This document shows, piece by piece, positions 23,541 through 36,791 of a stretch of 64,000 nt of DNA. Made by a program: the position numbers and the translations under genes. The stretch lies in the NCBI GenBank assembly GCA_947652605.1, contig OX393578.1, positions 2,046,001-2,110,000 on the forward strand, written 5' to 3'. This DNA comes from Elmis aenea (Eukaryota; Arthropoda; Insecta; Coleoptera; Elmidae). Below the pieces are notes generated by a model. The model ran no database searches. It was given only the letters and a program-made list of their open reading frames with translations, and was not told the DNA's origin. Within the stretch, counting starts at the first letter, position 1. Each line of letters begins with the position of its first letter.

Positions 23541-26500
23541 ACATTTTTATGAGGACAATCGCAAAAAAAAACCTAAAAAAAGGAAACATTTTCGGCAAAT
23601 AGATCTCGTGGTTTAAAATCTTTTTGATATGTGCCTATGCCTATACATTTCGTTCATTAGCATTTATAACTGTCATTAATAGCTTTATTAGCACATTAAT
23701 TTTGAATAAGGTACACAATATATTGTAACCTTCTACATATTTGTGCACGTTTGCATAACAGGCCATGCACCACCAATAATAGAATGAGTATCAAAGAAAT
23801 GGGCTCCTATATTAATTGTAAACGAATAAAATTAATTAACTTATCAATAATTTAATAGCATAATCATGACCAGCGCGCAAAGTATCTATAATTAACAAAA
23901 AATTTGCGTCGGACAGAAGTCAACTGTAACAAACTTTTTAATGTAAATTTCTTTGGTGGAAATATTATTAGTGAAACAAAAACTAAATCGACTTATTTAT
24001 TACAACAGTTTCAAAAATTTTTACATTTTCCAAATTACCTAGTAGCGTTATCAAATACAAAATGTAATGTCTAAAAGTGTATTCAAAATCTTAATACAAC
24101 TAGGTAACACAAACGATATTTTAGCTGTTAAGCTAAGTCCAACAACATCAAAATTAAAACTCAACCAGCCATACGTTTTACGAAATTAATTCAAAATTAT
24201 TTATTGCTATAGCCAGTAAATTTATGTTTCATAAAGTTATGACACAAAAAAAAATTAAAATTCAAGTTACTAATTCAGCAAAATTTTTAATTGTGTTGGT
24301 AACTAATTAAAATTATTAAAATACCTACATCTTACAGTGCACTGGGCAAAAATACGTTAAAAATCAATAAAGTAATAACATCTACAATTTTCCCATAATT
24401 GCCCTGTACTATTAAGCATCTTTGATTGTTTTAAATATTACGTGTTCGAATTTTAATACAAATTGCTAATTAAAAACTATTAAGTCAATTATTCTCTATC
24501 AGTAATTGATTAAATTTCACCCTAATCGGAGCGTATATATAAATTTTGTATTAAAAGCAGATATAACTATGTACACTATTCTGGAGTAGTTTCAAAATGA
24601 TGCTCTATTCTTATATGTATATGAATAAAATCTAATTAAATTAGGCTAAATATTGCCTTTATATAATTTCGTGCACATACAATGATAAAAGTAACATAGC
24701 TACGGTTCTCTTAAACAATATTTTTCAAATGTTTATACCATTATCTACATACCATAAGTTTTCAATCTCTCTTTGCATGGATTATAGATGCACTATCAGT
24801 AAAAAAATCATAAAATACATATAAATTGCAAAAGTACTAATGACGAGCGAGTACACAGTAATACTTGAACAAGTTTATGGTGAAAATCGCTTTTACATGC
24901 CATTAAAACTGTTTAAAACCATATCACTAAAAAAACTGTAAACGCAGTAATACTCCTGTAAATAATATAAAGTCTATCAATCACACAAAGATACAATTCG
25001 TCAGCATTTAACTGTTTAATTTAAAAAGAATTAACTAGATTAAAATTCTAAATTTGTGTCTAATCCCCTAGAAAATTTTAATGCCATTTTTTGGCAAGTT
25101 TTTCATAATTTGTCGAAAATTGAAAGTGTAATAACAAGATGTCTTTTTACGTGTCTAATTATTTATATTTTTAGTCGTTCAGAAGCTGTGTTTGCTGTTA
25201 CAGGATTTTAAGAAAACAATAATACTAGTCAGAAAATGTCTAGACTTGACCACGTATGCCGATTTGCACATTTAATAAATTTTGAAGTTTTATTTCCATA
25301 TTTTGACTCGTGGAGCGCCACCAATTGGGCCAGTTTCACGTTCGTTTTCAAAAAGGCAGACTAGCAGCGCCAAAATACGCGAATATGCGTCAAAATACTG
25401 AAATAAAACGTCAAGGTTTTTTAAAGGTGATTATAACAGACATACGAGGTGTTACCCAAAAATTCTGTAACGTTTACCCTAACAGTTCTTTTTCTCTGCA
25501 ATAAATCCTTATTCTCTTAAGTGGATAACATTTTCGAAAACCATTACACGCCATTGTATACAGTTTTCACCATTTAATATAATACAAACCTTGTTGGGAT
25601 TATTTTCAAAAATTAACGAGATAATCGATGGAGACTGCAAAGATCTTTGAAAAACACTGCATGCATTTAAAACTAAATATTAATCTGACTATTTTTAGTG
25701 TTCAAAACATGTCAGTCAATACTATTCGATATTAAATAATTAATTACGTTTTATGTTGATCTTTAATCAGAAATAAATTAAAACAACTAACTGAAATAAG
25801 GTTTTGTGAAAAAACAGGTTGGCCTTTGGAACAAAATATCATGCACATTAGCTAATTGCATATTTACCTTATATTTAAGTTGATTGGCAACATATTAGGC
25901 AGTTAAAAATTTCAATAGCGGCCGATTATTTGAAAAAAAAAAACAAATATGTAATAACTTCTGAAGAGAATAAACCTTGTTTTGTTTTTTGTAAAGAACA
26001 AAAAATAACGCAAGTTTCTAATTACCACTACCTGAAAAGCAATTAAAAAAATAATAAAAAGCATATTAATTTATTTGGTTTTACTGTACAAAAGTAATGT
26101 TTATAAATTGCACAAATAAAATTAACAAAAGCTACATTTCATGCCAACAAAAACAGAAAAAGCTTAAAGTATTTATAAGGAATGATAAGAAATAAAATTA
26201 ATAAATATAACTAGGACAAATTTTGCATACATAAAAGTCTTTTTAAACCAAATCAAAAAGCCCAATTAACGACTTTTTTAACCATATCAAAGTCTACTAG
26301 AAACTAGAACACAGCATACATTTTGGAAACGTATAAAATACAATTTTATCAAAACAAACTTTTTTTAAACAAATTTTTCATATTACCCAACAAGCTTCCA
26401 CAAAAACAAATTTGTTGTCGTACAATTAACAATCACAAATTAATTGATTTGTCTTATTCAATGAGCAGTCTGTAAGAATTTTCAATAAAAAAGGCATTTT

Positions 26501-27147
26501 GTGCCATAAGGCAATTCTAAAATCGCAAATAATAATAATTTTAAGAACAAGAGAGTTAAAATAGAGACTGTAAAACAAAAATAGGTTGCTGAAAAGCGTC
26601 AAACCAAAAATTCCATTCAAAAACGGTCATGAAAACGTATTATTACCACAGCTTATTATATTAATAAGCTGTGTTATTACTTTGTTTTTTTGAATTTTAA
26701 TGGCACCATTTTACATGAAATTTTTAAAGTACAATAAAAAATTTATGTTTAATTAATTTGGCATCTATAACTAATCACCTCAACATAACCAATGTTATTT
26801 AATGAAAGGCGAACCCTAGGGGGTGCAGGGCCCCGGAGAAATATTTTTTGAGGGCCCCTGAGTACGGTAATTATAATTTTTTGGTTTCTTTTTAATTTTA
26901 GCAAATATTTTATGCCGATGATGAGTGCAGTTTTCAGACGCCCCTTAGGTCCAAAACAGGGGCCTCGCTTGCCCACGTCAGAGGTCGGTACTACACATGG
27001 GCTTTGCTGTTAAACTAACACAAACAAAAACGTCGAAAATTCACTAAAATAATAGTAACAAATTGGACTAGAACGATACTGGCTATTAAACTACTTAAGT
27101 AACATTTAACTGAACACAAGTAAATTAGTAACAACCGGAAACAAGGA
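23541..27147. other. Gene-free sequence, including the ERMP1 3' flank
   Basis: No gene seen. At 26,800-26,980 there are GGGCCCC/AGGGGC-rich stretches of a type common in insect DNA-transposon remnants. A TATATAAA element near 24,534 has no gene behind it. The part nearest 27,148 should contain the ERMP1 3' UTR, but I see no canonical AATAAA close to the stop codon. Confidence 0.4.
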
Positions 27148-30100
27148 TTAAATGATCCAGGACTCGTAGGTGGCAGTCCAATGGGTCACGGCAGTCCACG
27201 GTGGAAACTGCTGAATAAAATCACTGTATTGTGCTGACGCTTTCTCGGGCTCGAACATGTAATGCGAAATAACGGCTATATCTAATACAGGACCGGAATG
27301 ATTCTGGGGAATCTGTTACGGATACAAATTAGCGTTTTAATAAAGGGTTTATCACAGAAACGTGCAGCTAAAAAACAATTTGTTGGGGTCAGAAATACTC
27401 ACTTTAAAATCCATTGAAAACTGCAACGGCGCAGGTTCACCGGCGTAACAAAAATAAACGAAATACGTCTGCCGGTTATTCCACAGCGGACCCGCCAGCG
27501 GAGTCACGTCCAAAATACTCCAACTCTCCAGTTCCGCTCCTAACACCGGAGACATCATGATGCCCATGTGATTCGGACCTAAACCACGAAAAAGTTTTGG
27601 TGAGCTTTCAAGGAAAACTTACCGTGAAAAGTAGTTGAAGAAATCGATCTACCGACCTCCGACTTTAACAGTTATCCGCTCTCCACCGGCGATTTTATCT
27701 CTTTTGATGATCTTCAGCGTACCGGGGCTTCGTATGTGAGGGCCTGGGGCCTTAATGAAATGAGTTTTCCATATAAACGTCTGGACAGGTACAATATAAG
27801 GTAAACCACAATAAAGGTGGTCGATGCAGTCTTGGTCTAACAATTTCGCTGTTTGCATGAGCGGTACGTGTCGCTCCACAGTGTGGGGACTGTTAATGTC
27901 CATATCTGCTATCCAGTAGCCCGTAGCTTGGTCCGCTACTTTACCAGATGCGTCGTGGTAGGTCCTTGTGGTGTGCTAATAAGAATAAATATTATACAGA
28001 GCGTTCAAATCTGCACCAGACTAGATGGCAATTTATTTTAGGTCCCATTGCACAGAGAAACAGGCCCAATTGCATAAAAGCCAAGCTTGGGATTCAGCCT
28101 GGGATCAAACAACCTCAACCCTAGAACTAGGGACATTGGCAGCTTAATTGGTGGCCTAGTTTTAGGGATTAGCTTGTATTTTAACACCAGTGTTGCCAGG
28201 GTACCTCTATAAACAGGGTAAGGACAGGCGTTGGACAGCTTTCTATTGTATATACGGTCGAGTTTCGCTTGCCACTAGGCTGCGATCTCCAGATTTGATA
28301 TAGTTTGCATGAAGAGCATAGGCAAGTGTACACATTTTATTTTTTTCTTGCGTGTTCAGTGTTTTTTATCAAAAAAATGAAGAAAAAAAAACGGTTTTTA
28401 ATTATTTCGGTTAAAGTTACCGTTTTTTGCCAATTAAAATAACGGTTTTGGTTAAAATTCACTTATACGAAGAAAAAAAACTGTTAAGCGGTTTAAAAAA
28501 CCGGTTTCTTGCCCTGCTAAAAGTAAGTACAGCAATATATTGTTGCAACTATCGTACACACAAAAAAACACTGTTAGTACATGTGTTTTAAATTCTTTTA
28601 TGTACACTGCGTGTGTCATGGGTGCATGCTTACAGTGGAAATACGCGCTCCGTAAATGTTTTTTAAACATTAATAGCTAATAACAATTATTAACCCTTCA
28701 TTTTACTCACTTTTTAGTTGCTATACTTACTATTGCATCTATTTCCACATGCCGATTGAGTTTTTACCTTCAAATTTCGTTTAAAAAATGAATTATTAAA
28801 AGATATCCTATTGCCGCTATTAGAAATTTGGAGAGTTCGTGAAGCTTGGCCATACCCTGTTATATAGAAGTACTCTAGTGTTGCCTAGTGCAATCGGCCC
28901 TCAGTATTATATTTGCTAAATTTGAAAAGTTACTACTGTATTGTTTCTCATTTGGTATAATTAAAATTTTGGCACAGTCTGTATACAGTGATATGTAGCA
29001 ATTTATAGTTGTATCAAATTTAGTGCACATTAATAGAACATGTTTTTGTGATTGGTGGCGATTGTTAATCTGTATTAATTCAGTTACTTACAGCTATCAT
29101 AAATCGTTGTGGAGCCAAAGAGTTTGGATCGGCGGAATAAGGAAAACCAAGAGGTGTTAGAATAAGCACACCCAAGGATAACAGAAATAGCCCAACCAAC
29201 AGACTGAAGAGCCTTTCCACTCCGTGCACCAGTAAGATAAGAGGAACGACGAAATTTAGTAGCAGGCTGACCGTCAAGCTCATCAACAAAGCCATTATTA
29301 GTTCAGAATTGTTTCCAGAACCCACTCGACCCATTATCGGGATCATAAGATAAAACAGACTTAATAATAGATACACACACTGTACAAACGGAAGGCCCAT
29401 GACACCTATATGAAGCAGCAACCATTTCTCATCTGAAACAGAATTCGCACAACTTAAAACAAATGCAATAAAACGCAGGATTATTAAAACACAATAAAAG
29501 TAATAATGAGAAAGCTAACAACTGAATAGTAATTTATATTACCTCTTAAATTTTTGAAGACTTTAGATTTTAATATGCTACCAACACTGGGAAACGCAAC
29601 CCAGAACAGTGCGATGAAGCTTGAGCGAATTCTTAAAATAATTCCTATTATTAATACTACAGTCCATATTAAATGATATGCATCGTAATAGAGTTGAAAA
29701 ACTGTCCAACGAGACGACATTATGTCCTGAAACAGATAGAAATGAAGCAGCCATTGTTTAAATTAATGAAAGAGTTTGTTTTTTAATTTATTCAAATGTT
29801 TTCTGGGAGATAAATCAACTAAAATTTCGTACGATTTGCCTATCAAACTGTACTGCTCAAAACAATTAAGGGATATTTTATTCTTTTGATACCGTAAATT
29901 TTAGGCACATCCCTCAATTGTTTTTGAGCAGTGTCAATGTTTTTTGCCAACTTTTAGCATCCATTAACTGTTTTTGAGCAGTGTAGAAGATTTTTTGCAA
30001 ACTTTTAGGCATCCCTTAAATGTTTTTAAGCATTGTAGAAGTGTTTTGCAAACTTTTAGGCATTCCTTAATTGTTTTTGAGCAGAGTAGATGTTTTTCTG

Positions 30101-33100
30101 CAAACTTTTAGGCATCCCTTAATTGTTTTTGAGCAGTGTAGAAGTTTTTTTGCAAACTTTTAGGCATCCCTAATTGTTTTTGAGCAGTGTAGAAGTTTTT
30201 TGCAAACTTTTAGGCATCCCTTAATTGTTGTTGAGCAGTGTAAATGGTTTTTGCCAACTTTTAGCATCCATTAATTGTTTTTAAGCAGTGTAAATAATTT
30301 TTTGCTAACTTTTAGCATCTATTAATTGTTTTTGAGCAGTTTAGATGTTTTTTGCAAACTTTTAGGCAATGCCTAATTGTTTTTGAGCAGTGTAAATAAC
30401 TTTTTGCCAATTTTAGGCATCCCTTAATTGTTTTTGAGCAGTATAGATGTTTATTGCAAACTTTTAGGTATCCCTTAATTGTTTTTGAGCAGTGTAAATG
30501 CTTTTTGCCAACTTTAAGGCATCAAATAATTGTTTTTGAGCAGTGTAGATGTTTTTTGCAAACTTTTAGGCATCTCTTAATTGTTTTTGAGCAGCGTAAT
30601 GTTTTTTTGCAAACTTTAAGGCATCGATTAATTGTTTTTGAGCAGTGTAGATGTTTTTTGCAAACTTTTAGGCATCTCTTAATTGTTTTTGAGCAGCGTA
30701 ATGTTTTTTGCAAACTTTTAGGCATCTCTTAATTGTTTTTGAGCAGCGTAATGTTTTTTTGCAAACTTTAAGGCATGGATTAATTGTTTTTGAGCAATGT
30801 AGATGTTTTTTGCAAACTTTTAGGCATCCCTTAATTGTTTTTGAGCAGCGTAGATGTTTTTTTGCCAACTTTAGGGCATCGATTAATTGTTTTTGAGCAG
30901 TGTAGATGTTTATTGCAAACTTTTAGGCATCTCTTAATTGTTTTTGAACAGCGTAATGTTTTTTTGCAAACTTTAAGGCATGGATTAATTGTTTTTGAGC
31001 AGTGTAGATGTTTTTTGCAAACTTTTAGGTATCTCTTAATTGTTTTTGAGCAGCCTAGGTACATTTTATGATTTCTGATAAAGACTGGAAGGACTGTATA
31101 AAGAAGGAAAAAATCGTGAGACTTACTTTTTGAGTTCGTTGTGCGTGAAATAATAAAATCGCCATACAAATGAACATTGTTGGAAGAGCGTACAGAAACA
31201 ACAGCCAAATTGGACGTCCGTACCAGCTCATAGTTCGTCCAAGCGCTGTTAACAGCAACGCAGTCAAAACGGCCGTTATTACTGAAGCCGTCCAGGAACC
31301 GAAAATTGCTCCCATACACTGCAGCAACTTGCCGAAATATTTATCTTTTGATATCACTGAAAAATAATCTAGTAATGCTTCCATCACAAAAAAAAAATGT
31401 TGCTCACCATAAGACGCGTGCGCTTCTTCGGCGTTTGTGTAAATAACAAAAATCGCTAATATCACAGTACTTATATTGATCAGGTCGGATACCAACATCT
31501 GCCACCGCACGACGAAGGCCCCCAGGAAATCAAAGAACACCAGGTTTCCGGCTCGGTGGTGCTCGACTTCGGACAAGTAGTGCCCCTCGGCCATGCCTTT
31601 CGCAAGCGCCAGAATATTATCACCCGTACGTTGCAGCGTACCCAACGGAATATAATCGATCGTGTCGAATTTCGTGTGGTACACGTACCCGTTCGAAGAC
31701 CACGCGAAGTCCAAACCTGCGGAGAAATATCGCTAATAAAATAGAGATTAAATTTGCGATAATAAGTACTCAATCAGTACCGGACACATTCCCGAAATCC
31801 CGGAATATCCGGTAATCGGTATCGCCTGGAATAACTCCACTCTGGAATATTTCTTGTGCCAGAGACGAGGCGTACGGATAAGGCACCTCTTCGGAGTAGG
31901 TTTCCAAGATCCAAGGATGATTCGGGCCGGCCTGGAACAGGACTTCTCGACCACCTGCTCCACAAGCCTCAATGTTGATGAACGCCCGTACCTTAAACAA
32001 ACAAACCAAACTATTAAAGCAAAAAAATACATGAAAGTGTCGTTTTTAATTAGAGATCACTCTTAAAAACTCAATCACCTCTTTTGCCCATTTGTGTTGG
32101 GTGATGAACCCATGTGAAGCGGGCATGAAATTTTCTTCACCACCATTGAACAGAAATATAAGATTATGGCGCAATATACGGTCTGATAATGATATAACTC
32201 GTAACATCTCCAGCATCACAGCACATCCAGCACCATCATCGCTTCCTCCTAAAAATAAAACTGAATTTAGCATGATTCTGTTACAATAATCAGGACAATA
32301 AAAAAATCTACAGTATAATTAAAATATATTTGTACATTATTTTGTAACTCTTCACATAGTCCATATAATTAAAGTTTAAAGTGTGTACTATATATTTTAA
32401 ATGTAGCAGAATCCATACTATTAAAAGACAACAAATTAAATTAAATAAATTATCACTGATTTACTAATTACAAAAAGCACCAACAGACATTAAAATTTTT
32501 TTAAGATGTGTGTTACTTAGAAGTGTTATAAACATTAAGCAAAATTATTGTCTGTTGATATTATTGTACTTTTTCAAATTCAGTTAATAAAGAAACTTCC
32601 TCTAACAATTCTTTGTTATTATTATTTCCATAAATGTTAAAATTTTTAGCTACAAAAAAAGGACTTAAAATACCTCGATATTAATCTGTATGTAAACAAC
32701 ATAATAATTACAACAAAGATTAACAGACTTTAAATTATAAGTAGGTACATGATTTATCTCTTTAGAATCTGTACACATGATGTAATGGAATTACGAAAGA
32801 TAATTGCCACAACGAGAATAATATATTTCAATATTCAAAGTGCTTCATAAAATCAACGATAATACAAGTTTTTTTTTTTTTTTTAAAATTTATTTAATTC
32901 TTTCTAACAGGGGGCTAACCCCTACTTACAAGAAAGTAGTGTACCTACATAACATTATAAGTATAATATTACAAGTAAATATAAAGTACATAGTACATAC
33001 AAAAAACGTGTAAATACACAAATACAAATTAATTTAATACAAAAAAAGGTTATCATTAGCATGCAAAGTGGATACTAACCTGTTCTTAAGTTTTACCAGC

Positions 33101-35939
33101 GAACAGTTACAAAAAATATCAATAAAACCTGATAAAATATTCGCTATTAGACAAATTCTATGCAGCGGTGATAGTTGCAGCATATTTGTGCGGGGTTTCC
33201 TCAAGTAAAAAACATCAACTGAACGACTACTTAGACGAGGAACCAAAAATGAAATTTTGTTTAGAAAATCCAATGGAACGTATATTTTATGATTAATAAT
33301 TTTAAAGCTAAATATGTAGTCGTTCATGCACCTTCGTCTTTCGTGGGACAAGACTTCATATTCACTTAATAATGCCTTGTACGACTCTAAAAAGAGATAA
33401 ATACCAGTTTTTTTGAACTTTACATAACGTATGAATCTTTTTTGTACTGCCTCTAACTGACTTTTGTATATTTCATACTTCGGGTTCCACACAACCGATG
33501 CATACTCCATTTTAGTTCGAACTAAATAGTTATATAAAATATAAAAAGATTTTACTCTTTTGAAAGCAATAGTGTTTCGTAATATAAACCCGTGACTTAT
33601 ATGCTGACTGTGTAATTGCATGTACGTGCTCAGCAAAGTTAAGCTTTCGATCTAATGTTACACCTAAATCTTTAGTTGATGTTTTTTTAATTAATGGTAC
33701 ATTGTTCATTGTATAGTTAAATACTATTGGCTCATTTCGTCTGTGATAGGATACGGTAGAGCATTTAGTAACATTAAAATACAATTTATTCTCAATGCTC
33801 CATTTTAGGATGCTATCAATGTCATATTGAAGTCGTTCACAATCGGCGATTGTTTTTATTGGGTGCCAAATCTTAAGATCATCAGCAAAAAGAGTATTTT
33901 TTGAATACTTTATAACTGACGGCAAGTCATTTATAAACAGTAAAAATAACAAAGGCCTTAGGTTTGCACCTTGAGGGACACCTGAGTGAACTTTATACCT
34001 AGACGCCGAACAGCTGTCAAACACCACATATTGAACCGTGTTTTCTAGATAAGACTCTAAAAGTTTAAGCAATTTGGTAGAAAACCCATAATAATGTAGT
34101 TTTTTCAATAAAATTGCATGATCAACTCTGTCGAACGCTTTCGCGAAATCCGTATGCACTACATCCATTTGTATGTTTTCATCTAATGCTGGCCATGAAC
34201 TTAATATTACATCCAATCTAACTGAAATAAAACAAATTGTGTGGCCGAAATTAAGAATAATATACATTAACTGGAAGTTCTGCTTTCATGCCGATGAATT
34301 ATTTATTTAAGGCTTACCGTAATTCATGAATTAAAGTTAATTACACAAAAAAATGTATATGCAAATACAGTTCTTAAGCTAGCACTTATGAACAAAATAA
34401 ATAGTTGTAAAAGTGTTTATGTTATTTTTATAAAAGGATATTATAATTTAGACGTCTGATGTTAATTTCAAAGACTACTAATTAAACAAATAAATAAATT
34501 GTGCCTAAAAACTTAAATTAGATTATTGAATGTGAATAAAAATGATTTGGTTTATTATACACAGCAAATATTTCTTAAAAACTATTATTTTTCTATTATG
34601 TGTTATCTTGCGTGGTAATTGTAAAGTCCAATAAAAGCAGATTACAAATTTAGTCCCATATCATGAAGTATAAATAAATACAACTTGAGATTTGGAAATG
34701 TAATAATATCAAGTTGCTTTACCAAGAGTACTAAATAAATACAAACATAAATGAGTTATATCTGCAGTATCATTTATTCACCTGCAGAAATTTGAAACTC
34801 CTTTGATTTTTTTTGCAGTTTGGCTTGCAAAGTATAATTTATTGTTCAAAATACTGCTTGTTTAACAATTAATGTACGCATATATTGTGCAATAGAAGTT
34901 CTGTACATTTCTGTGTGCTCAAGGCAAACATGTTTACCAAAGCCGTAGTTTAGTAATCAAATATTTGGGTTAAAATACTTTTTAATAAGTCTCTATTGTG
35001 CTGGATGTGTAAAGTAGTTATAAAAAATAAATTTGTTCAGTCATTTTTGTTGTTTCATCTCTTTGATTTTTATAGATATATTATACAGTGATTTATGGTG
35101 GTCTTACAAAAATGATAGCTGTGATATTGTTACTGATTATGCTATGATAAGACGTTTTAAAATACCGACTCAACATTTTTAAATAGGGATCTTACCTGGA
35201 CTTTCAGCAACGGTGTCAAAATGGCAATTCAGCAACAAACTGTGTGGTGAATTTATTCTTGAACCCACTTTAACTACAACATTTTGCATGTTTCGATAAA
35301 CATTAGTCATTCCATCTAAAAATTCTAGCGAGAAGGCGCCGCTAACTTTCTGTACGTCCATCTGTATCACATTGTTATCTCTAGCATTTGCTATGATGTT
35401 TTTAATTTCATCTTGAAGAAGTTCTACAGCTAATACTTCGTTAATGTAGCCCCCTGCGATTCGGGGCCCTAAGGCTGTTAGATTTTTTAATATATTATAA
35501 GCTCTCTCTGCTATAAATCTGTTTGGATATTTATGTTCGTCAGCTATTTTTAAACCCGGGGGTAATTGCTTTTCGATTACTATCACTGCTATAAGAACTA
35601 CGAATATAAGAGATAATACTGAGAAAAAGTGTGATATTGATAAAGGTGGATGGGACTTTGTGTCCCCATATTTGGTGTATCCGTAATTGCTTGGTGGGCT
35701 ATTTTTTGGAATTGACGGTTTTCCACGTTGTCTTAAGGTCGGTGGATTCTAAGAAAAGAGGAAAAAAAGAATGGCATTGAAATCACTTTTAAACAAACTA
35801 GTACGTTTAAAATATACGTTAACCATATTCAACAAACACGTACTAGGTTTTAACATGCATTATTAAAAGCAGTTTATTTTAATTTTGCTAAAATTAGGTC
35901 TTAACTATTTAAAAATATGTAAATAAATACCTTTGTCAT
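27148..35939 (-). CDS. ERMP1: Endoplasmic reticulum metallopeptidase 1 (M28 family), complete, 11 exons
   Basis: Joined coding exons (minus strand, 5' to 3'): 35939-35931, 35748-35196, 32248-32079, 31991-31781, 31716-31408, 31356-31127, 29726-29543, 29432-29092, 27975-27657, 27578-27403, 27312-27148. They total 2,667 nt, 888 residues, close to human ERMP1 (about 900). All junctions are GT-AG with matching phase. A membrane anchor lies near residues 38-57. The M28 metal-site residues are visible: HFD (His179), SDD (Asp191/192), NGGEE (Glu225 catalytic, Glu226 ligand), GDTD (about 300-303) and YHTKFDT (His328). Several hydrophobic helices follow, then a soluble C-terminal domain with GPNHM. By family knowledge it is a zinc aminopeptidase-like enzyme of the ER membrane. 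The start is the first ATG (ACCATGA); the first coding exon holds only three codons. Introns 2, 6 and 8 carry repeats. No lesion is seen. Confidence 0.95.
28042..28905. mobile_element. MITE inside ERMP1 intron 8
   Basis: The left end reads GGTCCCATTGCAC (28,042). The right end, reversed, reads GGGCCGATTGCAC (ending about 28,902). A second inverted pair lies inside: GGTACCTCTATAAACAGGGT (about 28,200) against GAGTACTTCTATATAACAGG on the other strand (about 28,855-28,876). GGGCC-N-ATTGCAC termini are common on insect MITEs. I could not define a target duplication. It lies within an intron and does not touch coding exons. Confidence 0.55.
29851..31055. repeat. 51-bp minisatellite in ERMP1 intron 6, about 23 copies
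   Basis: TTGTTTTTGAGCAG recurs every 50-52 bp from 29,918 to about 31,053, each copy followed by TTTTGCAAACTTTTAGGCAT or close variants. At the left edge (29,851-29,873) the same phrase is present inverted (TACTGCTCAAAACAATTAAG), forming a hairpin with the first direct unit. Because 51 is a multiple of three, several frames on both strands stay open across the array and give artificial 17-residue repeat proteins. These are not genes. Later units (30,530-31,050) are more alike than earlier ones. Confidence 0.9.
32868..34225 (-). mobile_element. 5'-truncated jockey/CR1-like LINE in ERMP1 intron 2
   Basis: On the minus strand the first frame (to 33,530) encodes a reverse transcriptase with [15 protein letters not shown] (motif A), [20 protein letters not shown] (motif B) and [10 protein letters not shown] (FADD, motif C). 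The second frame (33,636-33,034) carries the C-terminal part ([18 protein letters not shown]). A frameshift near 33,600 separates them. The 3' end is marked by a 16-base run of T on the plus strand (32,869-32,884), i.e. a poly(A) tail. The endonuclease is lost and the upstream boundary is near 34,215-34,225. It has the same orientation as the host gene. Confidence 0.9.
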
Positions 35940-36596
35940 GGTAGGGCACTAGAACTCTGTACAAGTACAGAGATAATAAACAATTTACACTATTTTTTCA
36001 ATTAACAAAGTGCTATAACAAATATTTCTGTAATATATATGATAACCACATTTTAATCAAATTCGTAGATATTTTCACTGCAACTTGAATCACGGTAATC
36101 TCGATTTTTAATGTATAGCAGCTGATCACAGATGAAAGATAACCTATACGCATGTCAAACTGACAGTTCTCAGTTGTTAAGACAACAGTGTTGGCGGTAA
36201 ATACAAACTTTGCGCAGTGGCGTAGGCAAACTGCAATACCGTCGGGTAATTCGCGTTTCATGCTCATGAGGGGCCACAAATACTAATCTTTTACAATTGC
36301 GACTACCATAACAACATATTAATATTGAAATTGTATGTGAATTGTAATGATTTTGTTTAGGATTCGTCATAATTTTGTACTTACTTGATGACTAAAATCA
36401 ATAACTGGGTAGAGTGTTTCATAGAAAAACAAATGTAATATAAAGTTTAATAAATAATCAATGAATAAATAATATACACACTACTTGTCTAGAGTACACA
36501 CAATAAAAATAATGTAATTAATTATCATAACATACGTATACATTTTAATTTAAAATCACTGAATTAAAATTATAAAGTATTATTAGCTAAACTGTT
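35940..36596. other. Region between ERMP1 5' end and ninjurin 3' end
   Basis: Both neighbours are on the minus strand, so this stretch must hold the ERMP1 promoter and 5' UTR as well as the 3' UTR of the most distal ninjurin exon. The 36,085-36,290 part is a little richer in GC and is the likeliest promoter, but I see no TATA box. Short frames here have no known similarity. Confidence 0.4.
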
Positions 36597-36791
36597 TTAT
36601 ACGGGGGCTAAAGTAGTCTCTCCTGCATAATCTTCTTTCATATCGAATACATTAAGCACGACATTCACTACAACAATGAGAATGTTCACACACAGAACGC
36701 CATTATTAGCCTTGTTGGCAGCTTTTTGATGATCCTCTCTGTTGATGTCCAGTGAAGATCCAAGAATCACGCAAAGTATAGCTTGGATAAT
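36597..36791 (-). CDS. Ninjurin alternative terminal exon D
   Basis: A long pyrimidine-rich run precedes CCTGAAG|ATTATC. It encodes 64 residues beginning IIQAILCVILGSSLDINRED, with second helix NGVLCVNILIVVVNVVLNVF and tail ETTLAPV. It is the shortest of the four and starts 137 bp after the stop of exon C. The frame also extends upstream to about 36,920, but that extension is the polypyrimidine tract and is not expected to be coding. Confidence 0.75.
   Translation of the reverse strand: MIQAILCVILGSSLDINREDHQKAANKANNGVLCVNILIVVVNVVLNVFDMKEDYAGETTLAPV

Noticed and set aside
24530..24570. TATATAAA as a promoter
   Set aside because: No gene or open frame follows on either strand; expected by chance in AT-rich DNA.
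29851..31055. Possible CRISPR-like array
   Set aside because: The repeats are directly tandem without unique spacers, and the genome is that of an insect.
30454..31319. Several Cys/Lys-rich open frames on both strands with a 17-residue repeat
   Set aside because: They are translations of the 51-bp minisatellite, whose length is a multiple of three. They lie in an intron of ERMP1 and have no independent gene signals.
31480..32009. Extra open frames overlapping ERMP1 exons
   Set aside because: They are other-frame shadows. The real frame is fixed by homology, active-site motifs and splice phase.
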